From: a virus
Virus record (IMG/VR): IMGVR_UViG_3300037843_000261
Location: 35,273-99,272 of that record
DNA: 64,000 nt
Strand: one strand, 5' to 3'
Below are positions 30,620 through 37,145 of this stretch, piece after piece (within the stretch, counting starts at the first letter, position 1; every line of letters begins with the position of its first letter). Under the pieces are notes generated by a model. The model saw only the letters and a program-made list of their open reading frames with translations, had not been told where the DNA came from and made no database searches. The position numbers and the translations under genes are program-made.

Positions 30620-31012
30620 ATGCCAATCACACCCAAGACCGAAGAGCAGGTTAAGGCTCAAGCCGCTCTGCTATCGGAGATGAAGCCCCGCATCCGCCGT
30701 TACAGCTTTTTCGGGGATGACAACTGGGCGAAAATCGACGTGCAGATTAAAGTCCTCGAAGAGGATATGAGCGAGGACGAACTCAACGATTACGTTGACG
30801 AACAGCAGGGGGAATTGGACCTGACTGACGACCAGAAGTACGAACTGTCCAGCGTTGGCTTTGAAGCCATCGACTGGCGGGACGGAACTTTGGATGAACC
30901 GCCCTCGGACGGCTGGAAGAGCTTGCTGCCTCACGATGAACCCAAGACCGAGGCCAAGCCCGCCAAGAAAGCCGTCAAGAAGGCCAAGAAAACTACCAAG
31001 AAAAAGAGGTAA
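30620..31012 (+). CDS. Hypothetical protein with Lys-rich tail
   Basis: A 130-residue protein starting MPITPKTEEQVKAQAALL. Residues 1-95 are acidic alpha/beta (MSEDELNDYVDEQQGELDL). The last 30 are Pro/Ala/Lys repeats (AKKAVKKAKKTTKKKR), a histone-tail-like segment able to bind nucleic acid. A similar Lys tail occurs after the amber codon in the gene at 46757. Confidence 0.68.
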   Translation: MPITPKTEEQVKAQAALLSEMKPRIRRYSFFGDDNWAKIDVQIKVLEEDMSEDELNDYVDEQQGELDLTDDQKYELSSVGFEAIDWRDGTLDEPPSDGWKSLLPHDEPKTEAKPAKKAVKKAKKTTKKKR

Positions 31013-31013
31013 C

Positions 31014-31541
31014 ATGAAAGCCGACCTGTCGGACTTCAAAGGTACGAGCGAGGATATCAACGCCCTGCCGCAGCGCCTCCGAGATTTCATTCACCACTTG
31101 GAAGCCAACTGCGACCCGGCCCACGTAATGCAGGAGAACTTCATCCTCCGGGAAATGTACGGCGGGATGTGCGAAGTCATGGCGGATGTCCGGGCGGGCA
31201 TGTACGTCAGGTGTATCTATTGCCAGACCACCTTTGAACCCGGAGACAAAGACACCCCGGAGACCATGGCGGAGAAGGTCAAGAAGCATATCACCGAGTG
31301 TTCCAAACATCCCACAAGTCTCTTGGTAAAGCGGTGCCGGTACTTGGAGCGCATAATCAAAGCGATGCGGCACGGAACCTTGGCACCCAATCAAGACTTG
31401 CCCGCCAAGGAATGCAACCGGGCGAGTGGACAGGTGCCTTGTGAGGTTTGCGGACTGGAACTTGACCAACACTTCCAGCCACTCCCTACGTCCTGCCCCA
31501 CGATAGTGGAAGACTGTCACGGGAAGTGGTGGAAACTGTAG
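31014..31541 (+). CDS. Hypothetical protein with two Cys pairs
   Basis: A 175-residue protein starting MKADLSDFKGTSEDINALPQ. Helical first half, CIYCQTTFEPG then ITECSKHP (a probable zinc finger C2HC-like) and a C-terminal CEVCGLELDQHF. Arranged like small phage zinc-finger proteins with His/Cys ligands. One base separates it from the previous gene. Confidence 0.65.
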   Translation: MKADLSDFKGTSEDINALPQRLRDFIHHLEANCDPAHVMQENFILREMYGGMCEVMADVRAGMYVRCIYCQTTFEPGDKDTPETMAEKVKKHITECSKHPTSLLVKRCRYLERIIKAMRHGTLAPNQDLPAKECNRASGQVPCEVCGLELDQHFQPLPTSCPTIVEDCHGKWWKL

Positions 31542-31549
31542 GAGGTACC

Positions 31550-31870
31550 ATGGGATTGATTCTGGATACCGACGACCCCATTCTCGGATTGGAGAAGCGC
31601 CGGGAGTCCTTCAACATCTGTGACCTCCAGCGCAAGTATCCCAACGACATTGACCAGCCCGGCATAAAGGATGAGGACAAGTACCGGCAGGTCTTGGCAG
31701 TGAAGTCCGAACACATCTTCGCTTACGCAGACGGGGAGATTGAGATATCCAAGGACTTCCTGCGCAGGCTGGTAAAGTTCTTCGATAAACCGGAACGCCG
31801 AAGGATGTTGGAAGAAGAGTTACCGGAGACCTCGCCGATGCGGTGGTTTCCCAAGAAATGGGGGGAGTGA
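31550..31870 (+). CDS. Hypothetical protein
   Basis: A 106-residue protein starting MGLILDTDDPILGLEKRRES after AGGAGGTACC. Acidic/basic helices, with KDFLRRLVKFFDKPERRRML near the end. Its stop overlaps the next ATG. No family is recognised. Confidence 0.63.
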   Translation: MGLILDTDDPILGLEKRRESFNICDLQRKYPNDIDQPGIKDEDKYRQVLAVKSEHIFAYADGEIEISKDFLRRLVKFFDKPERRRMLEEELPETSPMRWFPKKWGE

Positions 31871-32181
31871 TGCTACCCGTACAAGTGTTCAGGGCAGAGG
31901 TAGTCCGGCTGGAGAACGAACTTCAATCAGCGAAGATACGGCTGGCGGAGGCGGAGTTGCGGTGCTGCCATGCGTGGAGTAAACCGGTGTATGACCCCAT
32001 CATCCACGAAGCGTACCATATCGCTGGCGACCCGCCCGGCACCATGGGGGTTGACCGGCAACTTCCCACGGATGTGCCCCGGCAGGAAATTCCCCGTTGG
32101 ATAAGGACTTGTGGACGGTGCGGGGTGGTGGAGACAACGCAGCAAACCAAGGAAAATATCACAAAGGTACCGGTGTTCTAA
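31870..32181 (+). CDS. Hypothetical coiled-coil/zinc protein
   Basis: A 103-residue protein. An N-terminal coiled coil (VVRLENELQSAKIRLAEAEL) is followed by two Cys-containing segments (RCCHAW and TCGRCGVVE), consistent with one zinc site. Coupled to both neighbours by one-base overlaps. Confidence 0.63.
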   Translation: MLPVQVFRAEVVRLENELQSAKIRLAEAELRCCHAWSKPVYDPIIHEAYHIAGDPPGTMGVDRQLPTDVPRQEIPRWIRTCGRCGVVETTQQTKENITKVPVF

Positions 32182-33119
32182 TGGAATTCTACGGAAAGCT
32201 CAAACAAGCGTTGGTGGAGATTGGGGAGGTTGCCCCCAATAGCCTGATTCTCGCCTTCGCCTCCGGGAGTTGGCAGCATGGTGCCCGGATGGACGACAAG
32301 GCCGACCTTGATGTGTCCGGCGTGTTTGTGGGTCGCCCGGAAGAAGAACTCCAACTTGACAACGAGAACCCTCGTAAAATGGGTCATGCGAGCGCTAGCA
32401 CGGCAGGAGACAAGCGCAAGAACACCAAGGCGGACGTTGACATCAAAGCTTACTCCCTACGCCGTTGGGCGGGTCTGGCGCTTAAGGGCAATCCTTCGGC
32501 GCTTTCCTTCCTGTTTGTCCCGGACAGCATCAAGGACCTATCCTTGGAGCCAAAGGCACGCTGGTCCTGCCCCTATGATGCGCAGCAGTGTGAGTATCCA
32601 AGCTGCATAAGCGACCATGAGGGCTACCGGGACAGCACGTGCGTGAGGCGTAACCGGGAGGCGCATACAAACACGGTGTGGGACACCATGATTCTGCCCA
32701 ACACCAATGACTTCCTGTCCGCACGGGCGGCGAAAGCCTTTATCGGGTTGGCGGATAACCAGTTCCACCGGATGCTTGGGGAGGGCACGGGTAAGCACGG
32801 GACCCGGAAAGCCGAGAAGGAAGAGTACGGCTACGACCCCCAAGCGGCTATGCACATGATTCGAGGCATCCAAGAATGTCTTGAGCTTTTGCGGACCGGC
32901 AGGATGACTTTCCCCCGACCGGAGAAGACCCTCCTGCTTAACATTCGCACCGGAAAACTTGGTCTAAAAGAAGTATTAGACCTATATGGGGTTTTACGGA
33001 ATGAAGTACCCGAAGCAGAGAAGAACACCCCGCTTCCCCCGGAATGTGACCGGGATAAGGTCAGCAAGCTCGTCGCCGGGGCCATCGTGAAACATTGGAA
33101 AGAGAGGAAGTGGCTATGA
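32181..33119 (+). CDS. Nucleotidyltransferase-like protein (RlaP/pol-beta type)
   Basis: A 312-residue protein. The N-terminal LAFASGSWQHGARMDDKADL then DVSGVFVG carries the pol-beta-type signature: a Gly-Ser followed by a DxD-type pair. The later VDIKAYSLRRWAGLALKGN is typical of the phage nucleotidyltransferase family found in many large phages. The likely reaction is transfer of an NMP to an unknown acceptor. Coupled to the upstream gene (TAATG). Confidence 0.8.
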   Translation: MEFYGKLKQALVEIGEVAPNSLILAFASGSWQHGARMDDKADLDVSGVFVGRPEEELQLDNENPRKMGHASASTAGDKRKNTKADVDIKAYSLRRWAGLALKGNPSALSFLFVPDSIKDLSLEPKARWSCPYDAQQCEYPSCISDHEGYRDSTCVRRNREAHTNTVWDTMILPNTNDFLSARAAKAFIGLADNQFHRMLGEGTGKHGTRKAEKEEYGYDPQAAMHMIRGIQECLELLRTGRMTFPRPEKTLLLNIRTGKLGLKEVLDLYGVLRNEVPEAEKNTPLPPECDRDKVSKLVAGAIVKHWKERKWL

Positions 33120-33577
33120 GGGCAGCGGAAGCAAGGGCGCTCGCTGAGACCAACGCTGAACGTATTGCTCGGGAGAAAGTGGAGGAGTCCGCCAAGCGCA
33201 AGGTTCAGCGGGCGGCTGCGGAAGAGAAAAAGCGGAAAGAGTACTACGCCAAAACTCTCGAAGACATTCAATGGCGTATTGACGCCCGTATAAAAGACGG
33301 CATAACAAAAATTGAAGACTACCGGCTATCCACGGAGAATTGGACTGACCGCCCGCTTGCCGGGGAACAGAAGTTTTTCAAGAATTTTGAGTTCGCTGCC
33401 GAGCTAAAGAAAATCATCACCAAGCTACGCCGAGACGGCTACAAAGTCACGGTCAAAGAAGGGTGGGTGGAGCATGATGACAGTGCCGCTTATTTGAACA
33501 GCGGCGGCGAATGCGGCTCCGAGACACCCTACAACATGTATCATACTTGGTTGGAAATTTCATGGGAGGGAACCTGA
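33116..33577 (+). CDS. Hypothetical helical protein
   Basis: A 153-residue protein with an Ala/Glu/Arg/Lys-rich coiled-coil N-terminal third (ARALAETNAERIAREKVEES) and a mixed C-terminal domain ending YNMYHTWLEISWEGT. The start overlaps the previous stop (ATGA). No family is recognised. Confidence 0.65.
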   Translation: MRAAEARALAETNAERIAREKVEESAKRKVQRAAAEEKKRKEYYAKTLEDIQWRIDARIKDGITKIEDYRLSTENWTDRPLAGEQKFFKNFEFAAELKKIITKLRRDGYKVTVKEGWVEHDDSAAYLNSGGECGSETPYNMYHTWLEISWEGT

Positions 33578-33584
33578 ATACATT

Positions 33585-33707
33585 ATGGTTCCCACGATGC
33601 CGCTTTACTCTAATCCGGTCATTAACTCCAATCGGCTTATCCGGGGTTACAAAGGAAGTGACGGGTTTGTTGACCGGTGGGAAGTATTTGGACAGCCCTT
33701 GAGGTAA
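33585..33707 (+). CDS. Possible 40-residue protein
   Basis: MVPTMPLYSNPVINSNRLIR, then GYKGSDGFVDRWEVFGQPLR and TAA. The composition is protein-like and it lies on the operon strand. The GGGAGGG site is rather far upstream (about 16 bases). Nothing else is seen in 33708-33828 except A-rich DNA before the promoter. Confidence 0.45.
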   Translation: MVPTMPLYSNPVINSNRLIRGYKGSDGFVDRWEVFGQPLR

Positions 33708-33829
33708 TACCGGGGATATACGGGCTGAACGGCTAACCAATGGAAATCAGACAAGTTATCGGGAACTAAAGTTAGGTTCACAGTAAATAAATGGCCGATT
33801 AAAAAAATCCCCATATTCTCCCAAAACCG

Positions 33830-33838
33830 TGGTATTAT
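33830..33838 (+). promoter_or_regulatory. Extended -10 promoter TGGTATTAT before a structured RNA
   Basis: CCAAAACCGTGGTATTATGT, the same extended -10 form as at 12967 and 19207, preceded by an A-rich stretch. No coding gene starts within the next 300 bases; the transcript would be the structured RNA ending at 34182. Confidence 0.6.
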
Positions 33839-33843
33839 GTAAG

Positions 33844-34182
33844 TGAAGGAAGAAAACGAACTACCGACCCTATACTTGTAGGGGTAAAATTGAGGCGGGG
33901 AGCCGGACGATATTGTTACCCGGTCAGCCTCACAAGATTCCGGGCCGAAAGGCCCACCAGTTTGAGGGGGCGAAAGCCCCTACCATTTTACGCCCCGAAA
34001 GGGGCACCAGTTTTGGAGAGACATGCGAAATAGGAAACCAAACCCGATGCAGTGGCAGCCTAAGCGGCATTTTAGCCGCCCAAGCTTCGGTGGGCTTCCG
34101 TTCGCAGGAGTCGCATAGCGAAAAAGCGAACAGAGTGCAAGGATGCCCACCGAACTCAAGGTTCTGTGGGCTTTTTTATTTT
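33844..34182 (+). ncRNA. Candidate structured non-coding RNA
   Basis: About 340 bases from promoter to an intrinsic terminator with no convincing gene. Three GNRA-type hairpins follow each other: GGGCC-GAAA-GGCCC (33942-33955), AGGGGGC-GAAA-GCCCCT (33965-33981) and GCCCC-GAAA-GGGGC (33992-34005), joined by similar ACCAGTTT linkers. Further stems are GCGGC/GCCGC near 34063-34079, GCCC/GGGC after it, and GTTCGC/GCGAAC near 34102-34134. It lies just before the second tRNA array, where phages often carry large ornate RNAs. Confidence 0.6.
34145..34182 (+). terminator. Intrinsic terminator of the structured RNA
   Basis: GCCCAC and GTGGGC with an inner GAAC/GTTC stem, then TTTTTTATTTT. It also forms the last codons of the convergent minus-strand HNH gene. 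Confidence 0.82.
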
Positions 34183-34533
34183 GCACTTGCAGTGAATGAG
34201 TCGGTGACAACATACGCATAGAGGACGGAGGTTCTCTGGCTGATTGTTAGCGTGGTTGTCATCAATGTGATGGATGTCAATCTGGCACGAGCATTTAGCA
34301 ACAAAGCCGCATTCATCGCAGACTCTCGGGGGGTTTGACTTATCTCGGTATGGATGAGAGGGGTAGTTACACCTTCCAGTCCAACGGGCTTGTGAGTTAC
34401 GGCAAAGATACTTACCACCTTTGAGTCGCACTTTAACATCTCCACAGGCGGCACAAAGCCCGGTTTTAGTTTCTTTGTTAACAAAAAGCATTCTATGAAT
34501 CCACTGTCCCATATTAAAGACAGTGGAAGTCAT
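34156..34533 (-). CDS. HNH homing endonuclease
   Basis: A 125-residue protein starting MTSTVFNMGQWIHRMLF. Zinc pairs CAACGDVKVRL and CRNSQARWTGRC come first, then CDECGFVAKC and the HNH core DIHHIDDNHANNQPENLRPL with CVCCHRLIH. It is convergent with the structured RNA and overlaps its terminator, so its stop lies within the hairpin. It is a free-standing homing gene between the RNA and tRNA-His. Confidence 0.85.
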   Translation of the reverse strand: MTSTVFNMGQWIHRMLFVNKETKTGLCAACGDVKVRLKGGKYLCRNSQARWTGRCNYPSHPYRDKSNPPRVCDECGFVAKCSCQIDIHHIDDNHANNQPENLRPLCVCCHRLIHCKCKIKKPTEP

Positions 34534-34567
34534 AAGATGGGTTTTTGGGTGGGTTTTTTGCGTTTAT

Positions 34568-34643
34568 GGTGACTGTAACTCAGTGGCAGAGTGCCTGACT
34601 GTGAATCAGGATACGGGGGTTCGATTCCCCTCAGTCACCCCAA
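34568..34643 (+). tRNA. tRNA-His (GTG)
   Basis: Acceptor GGTGACT / AGTCACC; anticodon loop CTGTGAA in a CCTGA/TCAGG stem; T loop GTTCGATTC; C at the discriminator, CCA encoded. First tRNA of the second array. Confidence 0.9.
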
Positions 34644-34725
34644 GTTTGGTGAGTGAACCCCACAGGGTACTCGGTCTGGTCCGAGGGGGCGGGGGCAGCC
34701 CACTTCGTCATTCACCCCAATATAT

Positions 34726-34803
34726 GGTCCCGTAGCTCAGCCCGTATAGAGCAACTCCCTCCGAAGGAGAAGGTCGTCGGTTAAAATCCGACCGGGACTT
34801 CCA
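34726..34803 (+). tRNA. tRNA-Arg (CCG)
   Basis: Acceptor GGTCCCG / CGGGACT; anticodon loop CTCCGAA; T loop GTTAAAATC (departs from the usual GTTCRA); CCA encoded. Confidence 0.85.
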
Positions 34804-34809
34804 GATTAG

Positions 34810-34885
34810 GCCCCTGTAGCTCAGTGGACAGAGCGCCCGGTTTCGACCCGGATGGTCGCAGGTCCGAATCCTGTCAGGGGTTCCA
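34810..34885 (+). tRNA. tRNA-Arg (TCG)
   Basis: Acceptor GCCCCTG / CAGGGGT; anticodon loop TTTCGAC in a CCGG/CCGG stem; T loop GTCCGAATC; CCA encoded. Confidence 0.86.
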
Positions 34886-34924
34886 AGATTTGAAAACAGT
34901 AATTGGACTTCGTAGTCCTTTAGT

Positions 34925-35341
34925 ATGAGGTCTAAGAACTGTTACAAATGTGGTAAGGAAAAAGAGCACCGGTCAGCACCATACTGCCTCGAATGCCAGC
35001 GAGGCTACAATAAGCAAAACTACGAGAGGAATAAGACCTCGTATGTTGAAAAAGCGAAACGGAATGGTGCAAGGTATAGGAAAGAAGCCATAGAGTGGGT
35101 CTTACAGTATTTGATGACTCACCCCTGTATCGACTGTGGAGAATCTGACCCGATAGTCCTTGAGTTTGACCATCGGGAAGGAGAAAAGAAATTAGCAGCC
35201 GTTTCAACTTTAATGACACAAATGAAGGCATCATTAAAGACGATAAAGGCTGAGATAGTTAAGTGCGACGTGCGATGCGCCAACTGTCACCGTCGTAAAA
35301 CAGCGAAAGAAAGAGGTTGGTACAAGATTGAGGCCCCGTAG
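34925..35341 (+). CDS. HNH homing endonuclease ending inside a tRNA
   Basis: A 138-residue protein starting MRSKNCYKCGKEKEHRS. It has N-terminal CYKCG / CLECQ zinc pairs, then CIDCGESDPIVLEFDHREGE and CDVRCANCHRRKTAKERGW, the HNH core with DH and CxNCH. The stop codon TAG is the conserved TAG of the following tRNA-Arg (CCCCGTAGCTC), so the gene's last four codons overlap it. Confidence 0.86.
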   Translation: MRSKNCYKCGKEKEHRSAPYCLECQRGYNKQNYERNKTSYVEKAKRNGARYRKEAIEWVLQYLMTHPCIDCGESDPIVLEFDHREGEKKLAAVSTLMTQMKASLKTIKAEIVKCDVRCANCHRRKTAKERGWYKIEAP

Positions 35342-35411
35342 CTCAGCCCGGACTAGAGCAGCGGTCTACGAAACCGAAGGTCAGTGGGTTCAAATCCCCT
35401 CGGGGCTTCCA
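35332..35411 (+). tRNA. tRNA-Arg (ACG)
   Basis: Acceptor GGCCCCG / CGGGGCT; anticodon loop CTACGAA; T loop GTTCAAATC; CCA encoded. Its first bases overlap the end of the HNH gene. Bases 35412-35558 downstream hold structured sequence but no gene. Confidence 0.88.
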
Positions 35412-35558
35412 AGATTGAGACCACGTGACGCACCCAAAGGGATGGCGAGTCTGATGGGTTCGGTGGTAAGCAGGGCACCAGTTCTTCGGAACAGGCGAGG
35501 TCCCCAGCTATGCACTTCCCGCCCCTGCGGAGGGCGGTTGTCACTGGTCACTGTTTGT

Positions 35559-35632
35559 TGGGATGTCATCCAATGGTAAGATGCCCGGCTGTTACCCGGA
35601 GAATGCAGGTTCGAGTCCTGCCGTCCCAGCCA
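35559..35632 (+). tRNA. tRNA-Asn (GTT)
   Basis: Acceptor TGGGATG / CGTCCCA; anticodon loop CTGTTAC in a CCGG/CCGG stem; T loop GTTCGAGTC; GCCA end. First of two asparagine tRNAs. Confidence 0.88.
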
Positions 35633-35644
35633 GTTTGAGGTCGT

Positions 35645-35818
35645 ATGAGCGAGTGTCGCTGGTGTGATGAGGGTCGCCCTTGGTTGGCAGGTTGTGAGGG
35701 CAAACAGCACCAGCCGTTGTATGGTTCAGGCGAGCACTCAGGGACGATGTGTCATAACAACTCGTCTATATATCCGCCTGAGAAGGAGACAGTTTCTTCT
35801 GGAGTAGCTCAACGGTAG
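35645..35818 (+). CDS. Possible small Cys/His protein between two tRNA-Asn genes
   Basis: A 57-codon frame starting MSECRWCDEGRPWLAGCEGK, with CRWC, C and CH residues suggesting a zinc site. The C-terminal codons and the stop lie in the next tRNA-Asn. The composition is protein-like, but overlap with tRNA makes it provisional. Confidence 0.45.
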   Translation: MSECRWCDEGRPWLAGCEGKQHQPLYGSGEHSGTMCHNNSSIYPPEKETVSSGVAQR

Positions 35819-35872
35819 AGCGTTCGGCTGTTAACCGAATGGTTGGGGGTTCGATTCCCTCCTCCAGAGCCA
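35798..35872 (+). tRNA. tRNA-Asn (GTT), second copy
   Basis: Acceptor TCTGGAG / CTCCAGA; anticodon loop CTGTTAA in a TTCGG/CCGAA stem; T loop GTTCGATTC; GCCA end. Differs from the other Asn tRNA throughout, so not a recent duplicate. Confidence 0.9.
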
Positions 35873-35878
35873 AAATAT

Positions 35879-35958
35879 GGAGTCGTGACGCAGATGTGGT
35901 TAAGCGTAGCCGCCTTTTAAGCGGACGGTCGTGGGCACCCAATCCACCGGCTCCACCA
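35879..35958 (+). tRNA. tRNA-Lys (TTT)
   Basis: Acceptor GGAGTCG / CGGCTCC; anticodon loop CTTTTAA in a CCGC/GCGG stem; CCA encoded. The T arm (GTGG-GCACCCAAT-CCAC) lacks the usual GTTC, so function is less certain. Confidence 0.75.
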
Positions 35959-35964
35959 AGATGT

Positions 35965-36041
35965 GCCGCCGTAACTCAACTGGACAGAGTACTCGGCTCT
36001 TGCCCGAGGAGTTGGAGGTTCGAGTCCTCTCGGCGGTACCA
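35965..36041 (+). tRNA. tRNA-Lys (CTT)
   Basis: Acceptor GCCGCCG / CGGCGGT; anticodon loop CTCTTGC in a CTCGG/CCGAG stem; T loop GTTCGAGTC; CCA encoded. Confidence 0.89.
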
Positions 36042-36046
36042 AATTT

Positions 36047-36122
36047 GGGTCGGTAGCTTAACTGGCAGAGCAGGGGCCTCTTAAGCCCAAGGTTGAGGGT
36101 TCGATTCCCTCCCGACCCACCA
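36047..36122 (+). tRNA. tRNA-Lys (CTT), second copy
   Basis: Acceptor GGGTCGG / CCGACCC; anticodon stem GGGC/GCCC with loop CTCTTAA (CTT); T loop GTTCGATTC; CCA encoded. Confidence 0.85.
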
Positions 36123-36129
36123 AGATGCT

Positions 36130-36166
36130 CTTGAGAGCGTATTATAGGACTTAAGGTGCTCTCAAG
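36130..36166 (+). repeat. Inverted repeat between tRNA-Lys and tRNA-Phe
   Basis: CTTGAGAGC at 36130-36138 and GCTCTCAAG at 36158-36166 form a perfect 9-bp stem with a 19-base loop, and no T-run. Likely an RNA-processing hairpin in the tRNA precursor. Confidence 0.6.
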
Positions 36167-36197
36167 ATAATGCCGAGAAGTTTGAAAGTTTGGTTTT

Positions 36198-36274
36198 GCC
36201 TCTTTAGCTGATGCGGTGCATAGCGCCCGCCTGAAGAGCGGGAGAACAGAGTTCGACTCTCTGGGGAGGCACCA
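36198..36274 (+). tRNA. tRNA-Phe (GAA)
   Basis: Acceptor GCCTCTT / GGGAGGC; anticodon loop CTGAAGA in a CCCGC/GCGGG stem; T loop GTTCGACTC; CCA encoded. Confidence 0.88.
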
Positions 36275-36280
36275 AGTTAT

Positions 36281-36354
36281 AGCGGAGTAGAGCAGTCAGG
36301 TAGCTCGGTTGGCTCATAACCAACAGGCCGCTGGTTCAAATCCAGCCTCCGCAA
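36281..36354 (+). tRNA. tRNA-fMet (CAT), initiator-like
   Basis: Strongly resembles bacterial initiator tRNA: position 1 and 72 are A and A (unpaired), followed by GCGGAG / CTCCGC; the D arm carries AGCAGTCAGGTAGCTC; the anticodon stem GGTTGG/CCAAC has loop CTCATAA; the T loop is GTTCAAATC. The CCA is not fully encoded (ACC then T). Confidence 0.8.
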
Positions 36355-36359
36355 CCTTG

Positions 36360-36402
36360 ATACGCTACAGCGTATTAGCAACAGATATGCGGTGTAGCGT
36401 AT
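36360..36402 (+). repeat. Inverted repeat between two CAT tRNAs
   Basis: ATACGCTACA (36360-36369) and TGTAGCGTAT (36393-36402), a perfect 10-bp stem. It separates the initiator-like tRNA from the next tRNA and is probably a processing hairpin. Confidence 0.6.
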
Positions 36403-36409
36403 GGTTTGA

Positions 36410-36486
36410 TGCGGGGTATAACTCTGGTGAGTTTCGGAGTCTCATAAGCTCTGTAAAGGTGGGTTCAATTCCCATCCCCGCTACCA
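36410..36486 (+). tRNA. tRNA-Met or Ile2 (CAT)
   Basis: GCGGGG / CCCCGC acceptor with T and T at 1/72; anticodon loop CTCATAA in a weak GGAGT/GCTCT stem; T loop GTTCAATTC; CCA encoded. Either elongator Met or, if C34 is lysidinylated, Ile(ATA). Confidence 0.75.
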
Positions 36487-36493
36487 TCTTAGG

Positions 36494-36565
36494 GTTGTCT
36501 TGTAGCTCAGCGGAAGAGCGACCGGGGTACCGGGAGGTCGGTGGTTCGATTCCACCCATGCAACT
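36494..36565 (+). pseudogene. Degenerate tRNA
   Basis: A tRNA-like D arm (TAGCTCAGCGGAAGAGC) and T arm (GGTGG-TTCGATT-CCACC) are present, but only 14 bases occupy the anticodon-arm position (CCGG-GGTA-CCGG), too few for a normal stem and loop. The acceptor has mismatches and CCA is missing. A decayed copy. Confidence 0.5.
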
Positions 36566-36570
36566 CAAGC

Positions 36571-36679
36571 CGTACGTGAGTGCCCCTTAAAAGGCCATTG
36601 TTTGGGCGGCGTAATTGTCGGGTAACATACTCATGGTGTGGCGCAGCGCAACCATCATGGCTCCCAAACACCACGTACG
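36571..36679 (+). ncRNA. Nested-hairpin RNA element between tRNAs
   Basis: CGTACGTG (36571-36578) pairs with CACGTACG (36672-36679). Inside, TGTTTGGG pairs with CCCAAACA, and ATGGT and GCGC pair with ACCAT and GCGC further in. The nesting spans 109 bases with no reading frame. It may be a small structured RNA or a processing scaffold. Confidence 0.45.
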
Positions 36680-36683
36680 TTCT

Positions 36684-36758
36684 GGCTCGCTAGTTCAGTG
36701 GCAGAACGCCGCTCTCATAAGGCGGATGTCACAGGTTCGATTCCTGTGCGAGCTACCA
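36684..36758 (+). tRNA. tRNA with CAT anticodon (Met or Ile2)
   Basis: Acceptor GGCTCGC / GCGAGCT; anticodon loop CTCATAA in a CCGCT/GGCGG stem; T loop GTTCGATTC; CCA encoded. A third CAT tRNA, so at least one is likely Ile2 decoding ATA. Confidence 0.85.
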
Positions 36759-36855
36759 AGTTATGGCGGAAGCATACTGGACTGGCAAGGCTAACCGGTT
36801 TGAGTATGTGGGCTGAGGCCCGAGAGGTGAAAACCTCCCATTGTCCGTCACCGTT

Positions 36856-36910
36856 TGGAGGTTGACGAGTACTGGCTCTGATTAGCTGGGGGAGTACTGC
36901 CAAACCTCCA
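36856..36910 (+). repeat. Inverted repeat before tRNA-Pro
   Basis: TGGAGGTT (36856-36863) with AACCTCCA (36903-36910), enclosing AGTACT/AGTACT. The preceding 36759-36855 contain two further stems (GGGC-TGAG-GCCC, GAGGT-GAAA-ACCTC), giving a structured, gene-free spacer. Confidence 0.5.
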
Positions 36911-36914
36911 TTAT

Positions 36915-36989
36915 CAGGTCCTAGCATAATGGTAATGCCCTAGTCTGGGGGACTAGTGATTGGCAGTTCGACTCTGCCGGACCTGACCA
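36915..36989 (+). tRNA. tRNA-Pro (GGG)
   Basis: Acceptor CAGGTCC / GGACCTG; anticodon loop CTGGGGG in a CTAGT/ACTAG stem; T loop GTTCGACTC; CCA encoded. A half-tRNA-like stretch (acceptor plus D arm) follows at 36990-37026. Confidence 0.86.
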
Positions 36990-37026
36990 AAGTTTACGGG
37001 CTGTAGCTGAACGGCCTAACTTGTGC

Positions 37027-37101
37027 CGGGGCGTAGGGTAACGGTAACCCACTTGCTTTGGGAGCAAGTCGTTGGAGGTTCAAATCCTCTCGCCCCGACC
37101 A
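37027..37101 (+). tRNA. tRNA-Pro (TGG)
   Basis: Acceptor CGGGGCG / CGCCCCG; anticodon loop TTTGGGA in a CTTGC/GCAAG stem; T loop GTTCAAATC; CCA encoded. Confidence 0.88.
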
Positions 37102-37145
37102 AAAATATCACTCCGACCAATCTTCTGACTTCAGTATCTATTAGT

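Noticed and set aside
33844-34182. tmRNA or RNase P RNA
   Set aside because: No tRNA-like ends, no tag reading frame and no RNase P conserved core words.
33913-34221. 102-codon plus-strand frame over the structured RNA
   Set aside because: The peptide merely repeats the hairpin sequences (KAHQFEGAKAPT) and crosses the terminator; no start signal.
34644-34720. Extra tRNA after tRNA-His
   Set aside because: GGTGAGT and ATTCACC can pair, but the anticodon arm and T arm are not canonical; treated as a decayed copy.
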